Source: Lepidonotus clava
Lineage: Eukaryota; Annelida; Polychaeta; Phyllodocida; Polynoidae
Reading direction: 5' to 3'
Assembly: GCA_936440205.1 (NCBI GenBank)
Contig: OW387140.1
Location: forward strand, 22,503,659-22,567,658
DNA: 64,000 nucleotides
The notes under the pieces were generated by a model, which saw nothing but the letters and a program-made list of their open reading frames with translations, did not search any database and had not been told where the DNA came from. Positions 23,600 to 36,696 of this stretch are shown piece by piece. The position numbers and the translations under genes were made by a program. Every line of letters starts with the position of its first letter. Positions within the stretch are counted from its first letter, which is position 1.

Positions 23600-23699
23600 C
23601 AAACAGCTTTCAGTGTCACTTCCCGCTCTGCCGGCCCTAAGTGCTGGGTCAGATACTGAGGTCGAGGATTATAGCTCCGCGAAGAAGGCCTTAATGAAG
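23600..23699 (+). CDS. Candidate internal exon, gene unknown
   Basis: A 100 bp GC-richer island with an acceptor (ATCTACTTCAG) and a donor (AAG|GTAATT). Only one + frame is open throughout: KQLSVSLPALPALSAGSDTE followed by VEDYSSAKKALMK. Acidic and Ser-rich; no family recognised. It may belong with the terminal exon at 25876, but the minus strand is also open here. Confidence 0.3.
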
Positions 23700-24204
23700 G
23701 TAATTTTATAAAGGGTGGATAGGCACCGACAAAATAGACCGTCATACTTTTATCAAAGTACCGAATCCATGCAATAAACAGATAATAATACTGCAATCAG
23801 CATAAAAGGCAGAATTTAGGACTACCCTACAGGGACAAATACGACAGGGAATATAAATGTATCGGGCCACCACGATCTATTCTTATTCTACGTAGTCGTC
23901 CAGTCGATACTCCAATAGATCGGAGTACGAAGTTGTACCAAATCTTTGATACCAGTGGTTTTTGTAATAATGACACGGGAAACCCTTATATTTTCTGGTA
24001 CGCTTGAAGATTGCGGCTTGGATGTTAAACGGGGGGGGGGGGGGGGTATTTTGGGATGTCATTGGGATGTCCTTGCGATGTCATTGGGACTAGGTCAAGG
24101 CTCGTTTTTTTTAACCATACTAAAATACAAAATATGCTCTAATCTCGACCTTGTTTCTATATTTCTTTCAATAAGATAAAAGTACTTACTTGATATATAT
24201 GCAC

Positions 24205-24411
24205 CTTGAAAACTAAAGAGGTATCTGCGTCGTAATAATTGACATACAGTGTGAACGACACTGCCTCTAGTGGTTGTGTTTTCCCCGCGGAAATAAAATG
24301 ATGGTAGTTATTAGGAAAAAGCAAGGTGACCTGATAAAAAGCTTTTCCAGCAGTAAAGTCCACGGATTTCGGAAACACCAAGGAACTAGAGGCGCAGGGC
24401 AAGTTCCACGG
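24205..24411 (-). CDS. Candidate 69-codon internal exon, gene unknown
   Basis: Read on the minus strand, an acceptor TTGTACAG precedes CCGTGGAACTTG and a donor AAG|GTGCATAT closes the exon. The length is 207 bp, an exact multiple of three, in phase 0. The peptide runs PWNLPCASSSLVFPKSVD, then FYQVTLLFPNNYHHF, then LEAVSFTLYVNYYDADTS. The alternating hydrophobic pattern looks like beta strands of an extracellular domain. The frame stays open upstream past the acceptor (to about 24567). No family recognised and no partner exon confirmed. Confidence 0.4.
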
Positions 24412-25123
24412 CTGTACAACTATTGTATAAATAATGACTCTGGATAGGAGCTCAGCCTCATGACAAAAAAAAGGTTGGATGAGATCCAGGTTGCTGATAT
24501 CGTGATTGTGCCATGATGCCAATGTGATTTGCCAAAGCTGGTCACCAGCTTTAGTAAAAGCTGCCAAAACTATGCAGTTTAAGATATGCTTTAAATGAGG
24601 TCCCTAAGGTTTGCCTGTAAGTATAAGTATATATATAAGCGTCACAGGCTAATCAAAAGCAATTTTCGAAAGTTCTCCACATTTGAAGTATAGTTTCACG
24701 TTTTTAAAGTTAAGCCTTCTTAGTTCGGTGTATTGAGATTGCAATAACGATACATTTATTGTAGTATCTATATACAAGGCTTAAATTAAAGGTTTTTTTT
24801 CAAGGCCCCAAATGAATAATTGAGTTCAGGGGATAGATCCATAATCTACCACCTAGAATGCTTTGAAAAAAATACTAAATTAAATTAAAGTTTTCCCCTT
24901 AGTAATAGATAAATAGATTATACCCATGTGAACGTTATGTCGTGTTCTCAGAAACTGTACTCTATACAACGCATCATAAGATGGGCAGTCTTTCAGTGTA
25001 TATAGGAGAACTGCTACATGTAGTTTCAGACCTGGGAATTTGATTAAATGGCATGAGAAAATGGTCCGTAAGGTATGTGACAAACTCGCACACCCTCGAC
25101 ATCTAAATCTTTCCTTATACAGT

Positions 25124-25217
25124 CAGGGATGGATTTAGATTTTTTCAATGTACAATTCTAGCCCAGGGTTTCATATAAGGGCGCCCCTCTTTTTTGAAAT
25201 CTCTAGATCCGTCCCTG
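25124..25217. mobile_element. GGATCC-type MITE, copy 2
   Basis: Ends CAGGGATGGATTTAGA and (inverse) CAGGGACGGATCTAGA, flanked by ACAGT on both sides (25119-25123 and 25218-25222). 94 bp. Confidence 0.8.
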
Positions 25218-25273
25218 ACAGTGACGATGACATGATAGTTCCCAAGACGCCCTAGGATAATTAACACATGAAG

Positions 25274-25355
25274 TGTCTGTGGCTTAATTACTTTGCCAAG
25301 GTCTCTAGTTTTCTTGTCTGTGGCTTAATTACTTTGCCAAGGTCTCTAGTTTTCT
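25274..25355. repeat. 41 bp direct tandem duplication
   Basis: The unit starting TGTCTGTGGCTTAATTACTT occurs twice back to back (25274-25314 and 25315-25355) and looks identical. Recent simple duplication. Confidence 0.85.
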
Positions 25356-25875
25356 AAGAAAATATGACATAGAAATTCTATGAACTCGAGAGCATGCTGG
25401 GAATGGATGATGATCGTGAATATTTTAACAAACCGAAGGTTGATCGCATGGCCTCCCTGTGTTGTATAAGGACGCCTTTACCAGATCTAAACCTGATAAG
25501 CGAGGGTTCTTCGTAGCCACAAAATAAAGAAAAACACACCACTGGGCGACAATGTTTAATCTTTAGAAGCACCTGTCATGTAGATGCATTCCTATATGCA
25601 AATCTATCCGTTCGCATTTGCCGATATATGATCGGTGAAGGGAGCCTTGCTTTACGCAATGTTTAAGGCAGGGTTCCACAAGGCAAGTTTACATGTTTGG
25701 GATTGGACGGCAGCCAATTTACACAGTTTAAACCTGACCTTTTGTTTTTTGAATGCCAATTCCACTATTTCACTGGTAGAATCTGGTCCAACGTGATGTG
25801 TACTCATTCCTTGAATTGCAGAATTGAAAATAAGTGTGCCATATAAAATCATCGATTGGTTTTATCTGTCTTTTC

Positions 25876-25953
25876 AGAATGAAACGAGAAGTCTCACCTA
25901 GAAAACGGAAGGATATACGTTCGGTGGTAAAAAGCTACGTTGAAGATTCATAA
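25876..25953 (+). CDS. Candidate terminal exon, gene unknown
   Basis: A strong acceptor (TTATCTGTCTTTTCAG) is followed by AATGAAACGAGAAG. In one frame this reads MKREVSPRKRKDIRSVVK and on to YVEDS-stop at 25953; in another it reads NETRSLT-stop. Either could be the C-terminus of a + strand gene whose upstream exons lie in the 15.7-25.8 kb interval. Basic composition, no family recognised. Confidence 0.35.
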   Translation, partial: RMKREVSPRKRKDIRSVVKSYVEDS

Positions 25954-28900
25954 ACAAGAGGACTGGTCCGTTGCAAAACTGCATGTAAAGTAAAACTAGT
26001 CGTTCTTATAAATATACTGTTGATTTCCTTTTTGACAAAAGAATTGGCACATTACAATCTACCCGTATGTCTGCTGTGATCTAGCGCCGATTTGCAACAA
26101 CCATGTTTTGAATGGTTATATCTTTTAGTGCATGCTAATAGGCGAGTAAAGACACAACTTCCTACAAGTTCTGTCCTATGCGATTTAATATGCAGGAGTG
26201 CTTCCTGTCTCTGGTCTCTGCATGAGCAAAGTCAGATGCTATTGTGATAGTTACATGTTAAGCAATACATAAAACGCGATAAGTCACTAATAATATCGAA
26301 AAATAGTACTTATTTTCCCCTAATTGCTCTTCGATGTCGTTTCATCAAACCTCTGTGGTGCTTACACCTATTGAAAACTACCATATTAAAGCTCAGGTCT
26401 TACTGGACGGAGTAACCATTGATGTTGGATAGTGTTCCTTATGTTTGGAATGGATATATGTAAACCGGGAGCTTACCAAAGATACTTCATTGTATATAGT
26501 TTACTATGCCTTTAAAAACCATGCTTCTCTCAGACAGTGAAAAAACATCAGTTTACTAAAGATTTTCAAGCTGTTTATGTTTCTAAGATTAAGTATACCG
26601 GCAGTCAAATACTTTATAAAATGTTAATCTATTGATATGTTTGAGAATATTTAGGGTGGACACACTGTTTCTTGAGTTATTTACATTGTATATTTATTTA
26701 TGTGGACGATGTAACTCGATAACAAATGCACTATGATTCAAAGGATCCGTATCTGGAGGCCAGTTAGTGATATAATGATACAAAAAACCTGGCTACATGA
26801 CTACGCATGGGGAATGTACTGATTATGCTTGGGGAATGAATTGTTAGGCTACGCATGGGGGATGCAGTTGACGCAAGGGGAGAGAACCATATCGGTTGAG
26901 ATTTGCAATGTCATGAGGAAGGATCAAATCCTGCAGGACGCTAATTGACAAAGCCATGTGATACTAATTGGAACAACGTTGTTGGATGTTGTGAGGGGTA
27001 TCCGAGGTAGCCAAGAGATTTGGGCTTTCAGTTATAAACGGTGAACGGAACCTGTATACTCAGACTATTGTAGTAACCGTAAACTGTTTATTGGATGTTT
27101 GAATATATCAAGAGGGTAGCTCATAGAGCACATCTAACACACAGAACAAATCATAGTCACATCACTATCTAATAAACTACCCAATTTAATCTGCTTCAAT
27201 GTCATTATCGTCTACGACATTAATGTTGTTTTAATACATGTATTATTCGATGGGTGTACCCTTTGCCAGTCCACTTGGCACTGTTAGTAGGGAAATCAAT
27301 TTGTAAAAGTAGCCACCTGATTGTTTCTACCCATTTCAGTCACATGTGAGAGTATTCCGTTTGCCACGAACAAATTATATTGCTATATATAACAACCATG
27401 TACATCTTCATCGACTTCAGTATTGTGGAGGGCGTGTGTATATTGCGACTTTACTGCAAGCGATTGTATAGGGATCCAAAAGTGACAGACTGAAAACAAC
27501 CAAACATTGTTCTATTCGATCTTCTCTATGGATTGTCCCATACCCCACAATGGTAGCTACCAACATAACCCCCACTATCTGATTGTAAGTAATTAAACTA
27601 ACTTTGATGATAATCTTAGACTTAGGAGAACACCGCTCCCGGATAAAACAGGGTACGTTTGATCAAGTAGATGCGGACATAGTTATAAGAGGATGGATCG
27701 AGAATGTAATTACTAATCTAAGATCAAGAGTTGAATTTGATCTAACAACACGGTGAACACTAACACAACGAACAAACTTTTCTTCCTCCCAACCACTTCT
27801 GCTGTAACAGACCACTTGTCATTTTACTTCCTTATTAAGTTCTCCTAAACCAAGGACCTCATTCATTCGGTGCTCGGGGTGCATTATCCTTTAAAAGCTA
27901 ATTTGACTGTGGGACATCTAAATTGATTTCAAATTACTCAAGTATTGTCTTGTATAACCGTATGTGACCTTCTTCTCTTCGGCTGTAAATACTGCCTCTA
28001 GGTGTAGACCTTTAACCGTCCTTCAGAGTGGTAACACACCTCCATGGCCAGTCTCCTGGGCAACGGTCCCCAAGTATCATGTTATTGTAAGATCTCTAAT
28101 TATCTCAACTCTGTAAATGGTGTTATCTCTCTGACCCGCCTGCCCGTGTCTGTGTAGAGGTGTGCGTGTATATAGTCCGTGTGTCAGTGGTAGGAGGCTT
28201 GGTAGGCCAAGTCGACATTCAATGTGGAAGGAACATACTGATATCTAACCGAGCAGTCGTCTTATTGATTGTGAGCACCAGGCCTGAACCAGTTCCAGCT
28301 GTCAGAAATGCCCTTACCTAACTTCTCGCGGTTCTTTTCATTTTTTTTTATATTTGAATTTCTGACGTGTATAATCATGATACAGTTAAGATACCAGCTT
28401 CCTTAATCCTGTAATACAGGATGTCTGTTATGAACAGAGATTTTATGTGTAAATAATTAATGCATGGAAAACGTGAACAACTTGATAACAGGGATGTAAA
28501 TGTCAGTTTTACACAAACATAATAATTGTTAAGCATTAAACTAAATAGACAATTCCACCTGGGAGGTCATTGAAAAATCTATCAGAAGTTGGTATCTGAC
28601 GGCAGGAATATCTCCCATGAGAAAACATCTAGCTATGACCTATCCCCTGGAATCCCCTTGGCAGTATTCCAATTTCTCAATGACAATATTCTTTTGCACT
28701 CTTGAGGAAGAAAGGATTTGCATAAAAATGATAAGATGAACTGGTTCAGAGCATGACGCATGTACATAACGTGAATTGTGAACATAATAATTCTACCATA
28801 TATACTCAGAGTGGTGCTATGTGTGCCTAGAGCTTGTTTGTACATAGAGAGCATTCACGCCAGCGTGTATTTATAGTGGGTCACATACCATGGTGTAGTC

Positions 28901-30450
28901 GCTGTAGGTAAAACATGAAATTTAGGCATACATAAACTGCATGTAAATGGTATCGTGTCTATATGCTTTAATCGATAGCCACTTTAATCTCGAATCGCCG
29001 TGTTGGTGCTTGCCATAAATCCAGAAATTGTAATTATTGTTAAATATTATTTTGTCCTGTTCTGTCAAAGTTGTTGTCTGTTGATGTTTGACACAGTTTG
29101 CTTACACTCAGTGTCCCGATTTACTGCATTTTTCCCTATAAATCCATAATGCCAACTGTAAATTTGCATGTATGTAAATAAAACGGGCATTTTGTTAACA
29201 TTAAGTGCTTATTTTCTCGCTGAAGAAAAAATACTTTGTGAAAAATCCTGCATATGTGATGTGTGATGCTACCCTTGCTATGGCATAAAGGGTGTTTGGC
29301 TGTAGGGTTGAGAGGGCTAGGTTGTGGAGGCAGCTGAAATGGGTACGGTTTTTGGGGGTGGTGGTGGGAGGGACAGGTTTTGAATGTTATTGCACGGCTG
29401 TTCTTGTTCCCTCCCACCAACGTGACTGCTGACAACATGCCTATAAGACAGTATGTTTAATTCAAGCAATATACCAATGTACAGCTAGATATATAGTTCT
29501 CTTTGAATCAAGTGGTGCATAATGTACAGTCAATGTTAAGAATTTCGAAATCAAGAGCTACGTCATTGTAAAATAGATCTTAACACCCCAAAATATTTCG
29601 TTTATTCAGCTGAAGGTTGGCATATTGAAATCCTTTTCTAAATTACCTGTTCATATTGTTGAGCGATGGGTTGTAAACTGAGATAGAGGGGCCTACCTTT
29701 CGCGACGCAGTAGTATTTGTATGGGCCGTGTCAAAAGAATGAATAATCGGTGGTAATGTTAATTCTAAAAATACAAATAAATACATTAAAGCTTTCGATG
29801 TACTATTAAAGGAATAGTAAAGCTACGGCACATATTTTCTATTAAATGTACATATTGTACTATATTGTATTCTGTGATAAAGTATTTTCCAAAAATGGCG
29901 CTTATAAGTCGGTTTGACGTCATCAATGTATGTAACGATACACCCATATAGGCAATACGTGTTTAGAATGATATTGTTACATGGCTAATAAATTTGTTGA
30001 CCTAATTAGGACTTACTGTTCTTTGTTCTGTAAGTAGGGCTTTAATTATTCAAGGTGCAAAAAACACATAAAAACACTTATGTTTCAAACTTTATTCTCT
30101 TTTGAAAATTGCAGATGCAGAAATGTAGACTTTAATGCGCAATATAAGCGCTGAAACTTTATAACATCTATAGAATATATGTCTAGACGCTAAGAAAAAC
30201 ACTTATTTGGATGAAAAAGTCCTTGATGGGGAATACATGTGTCGGGTGGCCGTTTTTTGCCCAGCCGTCGACATTCACTCCCAAACTGTCAGTGGCCTGA
30301 CAAATGTCCTACTTTCTGTGGTTAACCTCAAACAATAAAGGTCCTAAATAGAAGTATATCATCCTAATGGATGTTCTGACATTCAGCGTTATCTTTACAA
30401 AAAAAAGGACTGATTGAGAACATCCTTTTTAGGTGACTGTTTCTTATCCA
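25954..30450. other. 4.5 kb without a recognisable gene
   Basis: AT-rich. The phrase CTACGCATGGGG and near variants recurs three or four times at about 26800-26880. No frame above about 100 codons and no domain seen. Could be intron or intergenic. Confidence 0.4.
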
Positions 30451-30570
30451 CAGGAACGGATTTAGGGGGATGGGGGGCGTGCCAGGCCGAATTTAATGTT
30501 TTTTTAATGTAATATTCCTGCTCCCAGAGAGTGCGGGCTATTTTTTTTCAAAATGCTGGATACGCCCCTG
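30451..30570. mobile_element. GGATCC-type MITE, copy 3
   Basis: Ends CAGGAACGGATTTAGG and (inverse) CAGGGGCGTATCCAGC; flanks ATCCA and ATCTA differ at one base. Older than the other copies by its drift. Confidence 0.6.
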
Positions 30571-32492
30571 ATCTATACATTTAATGTGTGTTAAAGATCT
30601 ATGAACTGTTATATAATAAATAGGCCTAGGCCCCCCTAAATCCGTTGTATAATGCTATTCCCTTTGTATATTTTAATAACTAGTATTGCAGTATTTGAAG
30701 GTTACTCAAATGAGTTATGCATATGTAACATGATATGCAATTTTTGAAACCTTTATCTTCTATATCAATGATTCTAGACTCGGTTGACAGGATTTACTTT
30801 TCAAAATTGCAGGTTCTGTGGGTTTTTACCAATAGAGGACGCGTGATTGTTTTCACCATGCAGTAGCTACACATTTTTCCAGCTGCCCCAAGCACAGATA
30901 GTTATATTGGAAATATTGACATGACCTCATTTAGATATACACCGTATACGGCTACTATTACTGTTTGTCTGCGCACAGAACTTTACTTTTATCATAGAAG
31001 TCAATCAAGTAAGCCAGGAATAAGATCTTTTCGTGATTATTATGATAATGAATGATGCTATGGGTTTTAATTCGGAGCTTGATTCACGGAGTGTGATCCA
31101 GTTCTCGTTCATCTTTTGCGCGCACCTAGCAAGCACATTCTAATTCAGTCTATACTACGCTATCCATGGAAACTGTATACTGGGAAAAACGCTCACAGCT
31201 GTTGTTGAAGATAAAGAACAGTACCCGTACATCTGTGCAGTCACCATAACAAAGAAGTATCTAAGCTTAAACAAGCATGTTTAGAACAGTAATGTAATGA
31301 ACGCCTGTTTTACTTTACTATCATTGTTTAACATTATTTATTTCGCAGAGCAGGGGAATGGAATATATACCACTATAACTTAGTATAATGATATGAAATA
31401 TATCTAACATTTATTGCTATAAATCATAAAAACCAGAGAGAGAATCTGCCAGGAAGTTGAAAAATTGATTTTCCAACATTTTTCTAAAAACATGATATAT
31501 TTCTCGATAGGTGGCCTAAGTACTTGAAATTTCAAAGGTAATTGACCAACATGTACATTGAGGTAACCCTGTCTCCATCGTTTGATAAATGATTTTGTAT
31601 TCATTTAGTTTTCCTTCTGAATAAATGTCATTGACAGGTCACATAAAAAATATCTAGCGTGTACATTGAATAAGAGATATTTGTTAAAGAGAAGTAAGAT
31701 AAATAGGTTTTAATTTTCCTGATCCGAATGTCCGACTTAAATTTCCAATTTAATTACCACTGGTCACATAGATGATGAAAATATAGTCTTGTAATGTGTT
31801 GTAGGTAGTTATGGAGATGATGCAAATTTTCTAAATTGACCATCAATCGCAGTACAATATATACTGTGATATATTTTTCTTAAAGGGAGCCAAAACTAAT
31901 AGATCCAACAGAATATTCCAAACTCAAATAATCATGGAAATCCATTTCTTTAGCCTATTTCTGTCCCATTTTAAAATCTAATGTTTTCCATGCTCAACTA
32001 AATTAATGTGGATCCAAAAAATGTGTTTTGTTTACAAACAAATGGAAATATTACCATCTCTCATGGAATTTCACTTTGGTTTGAGCTTGTTTTCACAGCT
32101 AGTGCTTTACCACTGACCATAACTAGATTCATCTAACATAATCATTTCTATACTTATCTGGGCTTTGAAAATTTTGTCAATTAAACCTATATTTCGTTTT
32201 GGGTCCCTTAATGTCAAATAAACTGTAGTCTTTACATGTTCAATTATGAGCATGGATCAGTATCGCTCTTGGTAAAACCAACCCCTGTTGACGCGTCTCA
32301 GACTCATCTTATCTGTAGTTAGACCTATAAGGTTCTGCAATTTTGATTAAGTTTAGAGACTTCTACATCCACCAACCAACACACATTAAGATGACCCACA
32401 TAATGTTAAATCTTCTTGAAATAATTGAGATACGAGCAAAAAAAAGAAGCTTCAAGTCAGAATGCAGGTCAGCACATCATTAGGAGTTTTTA
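30571..32492. other. AT-rich flank of the LTR element, no gene seen
   Basis: No reading frame with a domain and no repeat recognised. Confidence 0.4.
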
Positions 32493-32496
32493 ATGT

Positions 32497-33084
32497 TGAA
32501 CTATTGTTAGTGTTTGATTTAATACTGCTTGATGTGTATAGTTAATTTATCCATGAGTCGTTTGTCCAGGTTGTCTGAGTCAATCAGACTGCGTTTAAAG
32601 TTAATACATCCATTCCCCAATAGTTCAAAAGAAATGGACGATGAGGGAGCTGGTAAAGTGAAAGGTTTTTTATTCAGTTAACATCTCATCCCGAGTCAAA
32701 GCCACAGTGAATAAGTCTCTATCAGTCCACCTTCCCATCTCCTATCAGCAATCAACCACATTTAGAATACAAGTTGTTCCAACACATCCTAGACCGCCCT
32801 AGTGCTTAGCTCTATCACAATCCTTTGTCCGAAGCTGTTGGTAGTGGTAAACTCCAGTATACTGCGCAGGAGCCGCAGGTATTACTCCAAGCAGTTCTTC
32901 TATTTCTATGGTTAAACTCTAACTCCTAACTAACTCGCTCCCTAACTTTGCAACACCTTTTATACTGGTTAACAGGTGGCGCTGGGAGCGTAAATATCTC
33001 TGCCTAGAGGTAGACTTGCTAGGTCTGATCCTAGCCATATTATACAAGATGATAATATATTAAAAGTACTAAGCTATTAGTACA
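32497..33084 (-). repeat. 3' LTR of element A
   Basis: 588 bp, the partner of 55498-56085. On the minus strand it carries TATAAAAG (32957-32964) and, about 290 bp further, a polyadenylation signal within ACTGAATAAAAAACC (about 32667-32675), as expected for U3 and R. Confidence 0.93.
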
Positions 33085-33139
33085 TTCGACGGCGGTTAGA
33101 TGTTTGAGTTTGAGGAGGTGGACGACATAGCTCAAACCT

Positions 33140-33746
33140 TGTACTAATGGCTTAGTACTTTTAATATATTGTCATGTTATATAATCCAACAAGGATCAGG
33201 CTTAGCAAGTCTACTTCTAGTCTACTCTTAGAAAGAAATATCTTGCGCTCCTAGTGCCACCTGTTAACCAGTATAAAAGGTGTTGCAAAGTGGGGAGCAG
33301 TTAGTTTTAGTGAGAATGTCAGCTAAGTAAGTTTAGCCAAGGAGTTATACCTGGAGTAAGTACATCGGCTCCGTGTAACAGACTGGAGTTTACCAATACC
33401 CACTACCTCGGACATAGGATTGTGATAGAGCTGAGTACTAGAATGGTCTAGAAGGTGTTGGAACAACTCGTGTTCTAAATGTGGTTGATTGCTGATAGGA
33501 GATGGGAGGTGGACTGATGAAGACTTATACATGGTGGCTTTGACTCGGGATGAGATGTTTACTGAATAAAAACCCTTTCATATTAAGAAGCTCCCTCATC
33601 GTTCATTTCTTTTGAACTATTGGGAAGTGGACGGACAAACTTTAAAAGCAGTCTGAATTACTCAGGCATTCTGGATAAACGACTCATGAAGACTTGGATA
33701 TACACGAACATTACGCAGTCTTAAATCTAACATTAACAATAGTTCA
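33140..33746 (+). repeat. 5' LTR of element B
   Basis: 607 bp with TATAAAAG at 33272-33279 and AATAAA at 33564-33569. Identical by eye to 38692-39298 except one base. Confidence 0.92.
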
Positions 33747-34985
33747 TTTGGTGGAGAACCCGGGTAAATTAGAAATAATTAAAATTAATAAAGAAGACGT
33801 ACGGCTTCAGAGTTGACCGCCGTCGAGAAAAAAAAAAAAATGAAATACTAGTCTTGGCCGCCGTCGTGGCGCTAAAAAGTAACCGGGTCTCCGCTCAACA
33901 GTTGAGCTGAAGAAGGGGACACGGTCTACTGATTCCCTAACGAACGGCTGCAAAAACTTAGTTGACACCCAGAGCTAATAGTCTACCCAGTCTATTAGAA
34001 AGAAACTAAAATCCTAAGGTTGGCTTTAGTACTAACATATTCCTGCTCCGCGTACGCATAGTTAGGATAAGCTGGGGGCGGAGTCTTTTCAGGAGTAGTC
34101 TTGACTCTCCACAAGAAAAACGGGCATAGACCTGAACAAAGGACGGGTTTAACCTTGTACTGTACTTCGGTAAAGGCCCGACTTACTAGGTGCTGTCTGG
34201 AAGTGAGTGATCTGAGGAGATGCATTTACACATCTCTGTAATTTAAAGGGGGTGTAGGCTGCATATTAAAAAAAAAAAAAAAAATAATATGCAGTCTGCT
34301 CCCGATTATAACAATGGGAAACTCGGTGCTGCCCATTCTGGTCCTATGAATGGGGGGGTACCGACAAACCACGTGTAACTAATGAGGACCGGGAATCAGA
34401 TCAGAAATGAACCTGAATCTGAGACCCGATCCTCTAGTGATAACTAATGAGGAACGAATAATCTCAACCTCCTTTGTACAGTTAGTACTTAATGTCCTTT
34501 AATGACATTTATACTTTACGGAATGAAACGCTACCCCCACCGCTTGTCATGATGGCTTTCCCCATGTGATGTAAAGTATAGGGTAAACAGTAAGATGTTA
34601 CTGTTAACATAGGTGTAATATCTATTCAGTGAACCGTTTGGAGTTAGGGGCGCACCTGTTTGCCTTGTTAGGAGGGCGCCACTACCCAATATAAAGTGGA
34701 ACTCGGTCTTCAAACCCCAGATTGAATGTAGGGGGTGAACGCCGAGCTACCACCTGTAACTAACAAAGAGGGAAGGGATTTTGTCTTAACATAACCATTC
34801 AATGAGAACAAACTGTGGCTTTAAAGGTGATGCTTCACAAAATGGAGTCAAATATGTTAGAACAGTTGTCACCCTTGGGGGGGGGTGTTAATTTGTTTAC
34901 ATATAAACCCTTGGAGTGTATTGGAAAATTATTCTAACACAATGTACATAAAGTGTGTTGTCAAGAGTATTGACTCTTGGAAAAC

Positions 34986-35260
34986 CAAAATAGCTTCTTA
35001 AGTAAATCACAATAGACCCAGTTCCTATCATTATTCTTATCTCCTCATGTGGTCTGTGAGAGAGTCCAAACGTGTGAGTTTTGCATCACATTTCGGACAC
35101 TCGTGAGATCCTGAAAATGCACATTTTCATGGCAACTGAGCCCAGAACGATGTGTGTAACTGTTCCCACCTAACTCGCAAATATATCGCTGTTTGGGATG
35201 TTTGGTAATCTTTACTGTGGATTTTGGTGCCTTTCTAGTTTTCTTTAACGGGAACACCAT
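34986..35260 (-). pseudogene. C2H2 zinc-finger remnant antisense in element B
   Basis: On the minus strand the sequence around 35041-35200 gives zinc-finger-like words (HRSGLS-HENVH and, in another frame, ECPKCDAK and LTDHMRR). It lies downstream of the antisense gene at 36697-37347 in the same direction. It is broken. The matching place in element A shows nothing equivalent that I could recognise. Confidence 0.4.
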
Positions 35261-36696
35261 TCCTTTGTTGACAACGACAACACCGAATCTCTGTCTGGGA
35301 GCTCATTCAGTGTCATGAAGGCTTCGTTCTGGTCTCCTTGCAGGAGTATTGTCTCCTCATCTGGACAACCCAACACAATAATACTCGCTATAAAACTTAT
35401 TCTAACACCATGACACTGACGACGTCTTGTCGTTAGACTCAACATGGGAAGGGTATTGGTGGCTCTTGCCACTCCCTCTCAAACTTACCTTGGAGTCGCC
35501 AACAACTCGTTGGGCGGCTCCACCTGTGGTGTCGCCTCACGTGGCCGACACGTCAATCTTTCCAGTACTCTGTAAGGGGGACAACTCATCAAAGAATTCT
35601 GTCACAAGCCAATCTAATGCTGGGCAATCTGGACCAAAATACTTGGTCATCTACAGTTACTCTAATCTTACCAGGGTAAACACCCTAGGAAGTGCTTGTT
35701 CCCTAGGGCGCCCCATGTGAATTGTTTCCAGTATAGACATTTACACTAATGTCCTGTACGAATAACGACTAAACAAAGAATTCTGTTACAGCAAATCCAG
35801 TGTTGTACAACTCAGACCGGAATCTCTGGTCACCCATACATGAATCCACATGTGCAGTGTCAGTCCCCAACAGTTAATAGTATCAAATAATACCAGAATA
35901 CCAATACAGTACAAATCGCCCACACTCCAAAAAGCCTAACTTAAATCGGTAATGTCAACAAACCACTAGGCAGAAAAACCCTCTATTATCGCCCAACCAC
36001 GCGCGAGATAAAATGCTTGATCATGTTCGCCTAAACAATCCCTCCCACTAAAAAAAAAATCATATAGCCTGACACCTTTCAGTGCCAACCGTGTCACATT
36101 GCTTCATTTACATCACCCTAACATACCGCAGGACCTGGAAAAGATAATAAGTTTAGTACGCAAGGTCCTAGTTCTCAGCCCGCGTCCACCATCTTGGAAC
36201 CAAAAGTAAACACTAGGCGGCCGCCCATGCTACCCGTTACAAAAATCACCAGCGAAACACAGTTTCTAGTTCCGGGGATGACATCAACTTCCGGAATACG
36301 ACAACGTGAAGGCGAGCTGAGAAAACTGTTGACGAAGTCCTGACCAACAATCTCCTTAAAATCTACGGGTTAGTAGCCTACCTAACGTGCAAAGAACATT
36401 AAGAAGGAAGGTTGAACTCACCCGGTCTCGGAGCAGTCGGGATTGAGAGGCTGGCTCTACGAAGAGGGACGAAGGCCTGACGACGAACAAGGAAGGCTAC
36501 AGATCCCATAAGAACAGTCTAAAGAGTCCTGCAATCCTGGAGTTCCTGAGAAAACGATCCGGCCGAAGCCTCTTGAGTAAATAGTATCTCTGTGGTATCC
36601 TGAGTTCTGTCTGGGAATTGATTGCAAAAATCACTAGGTGGGAATCACTCCGATAAAATTATGAAGAATCATTATGTACAAGGAAGTGCCGACGGT

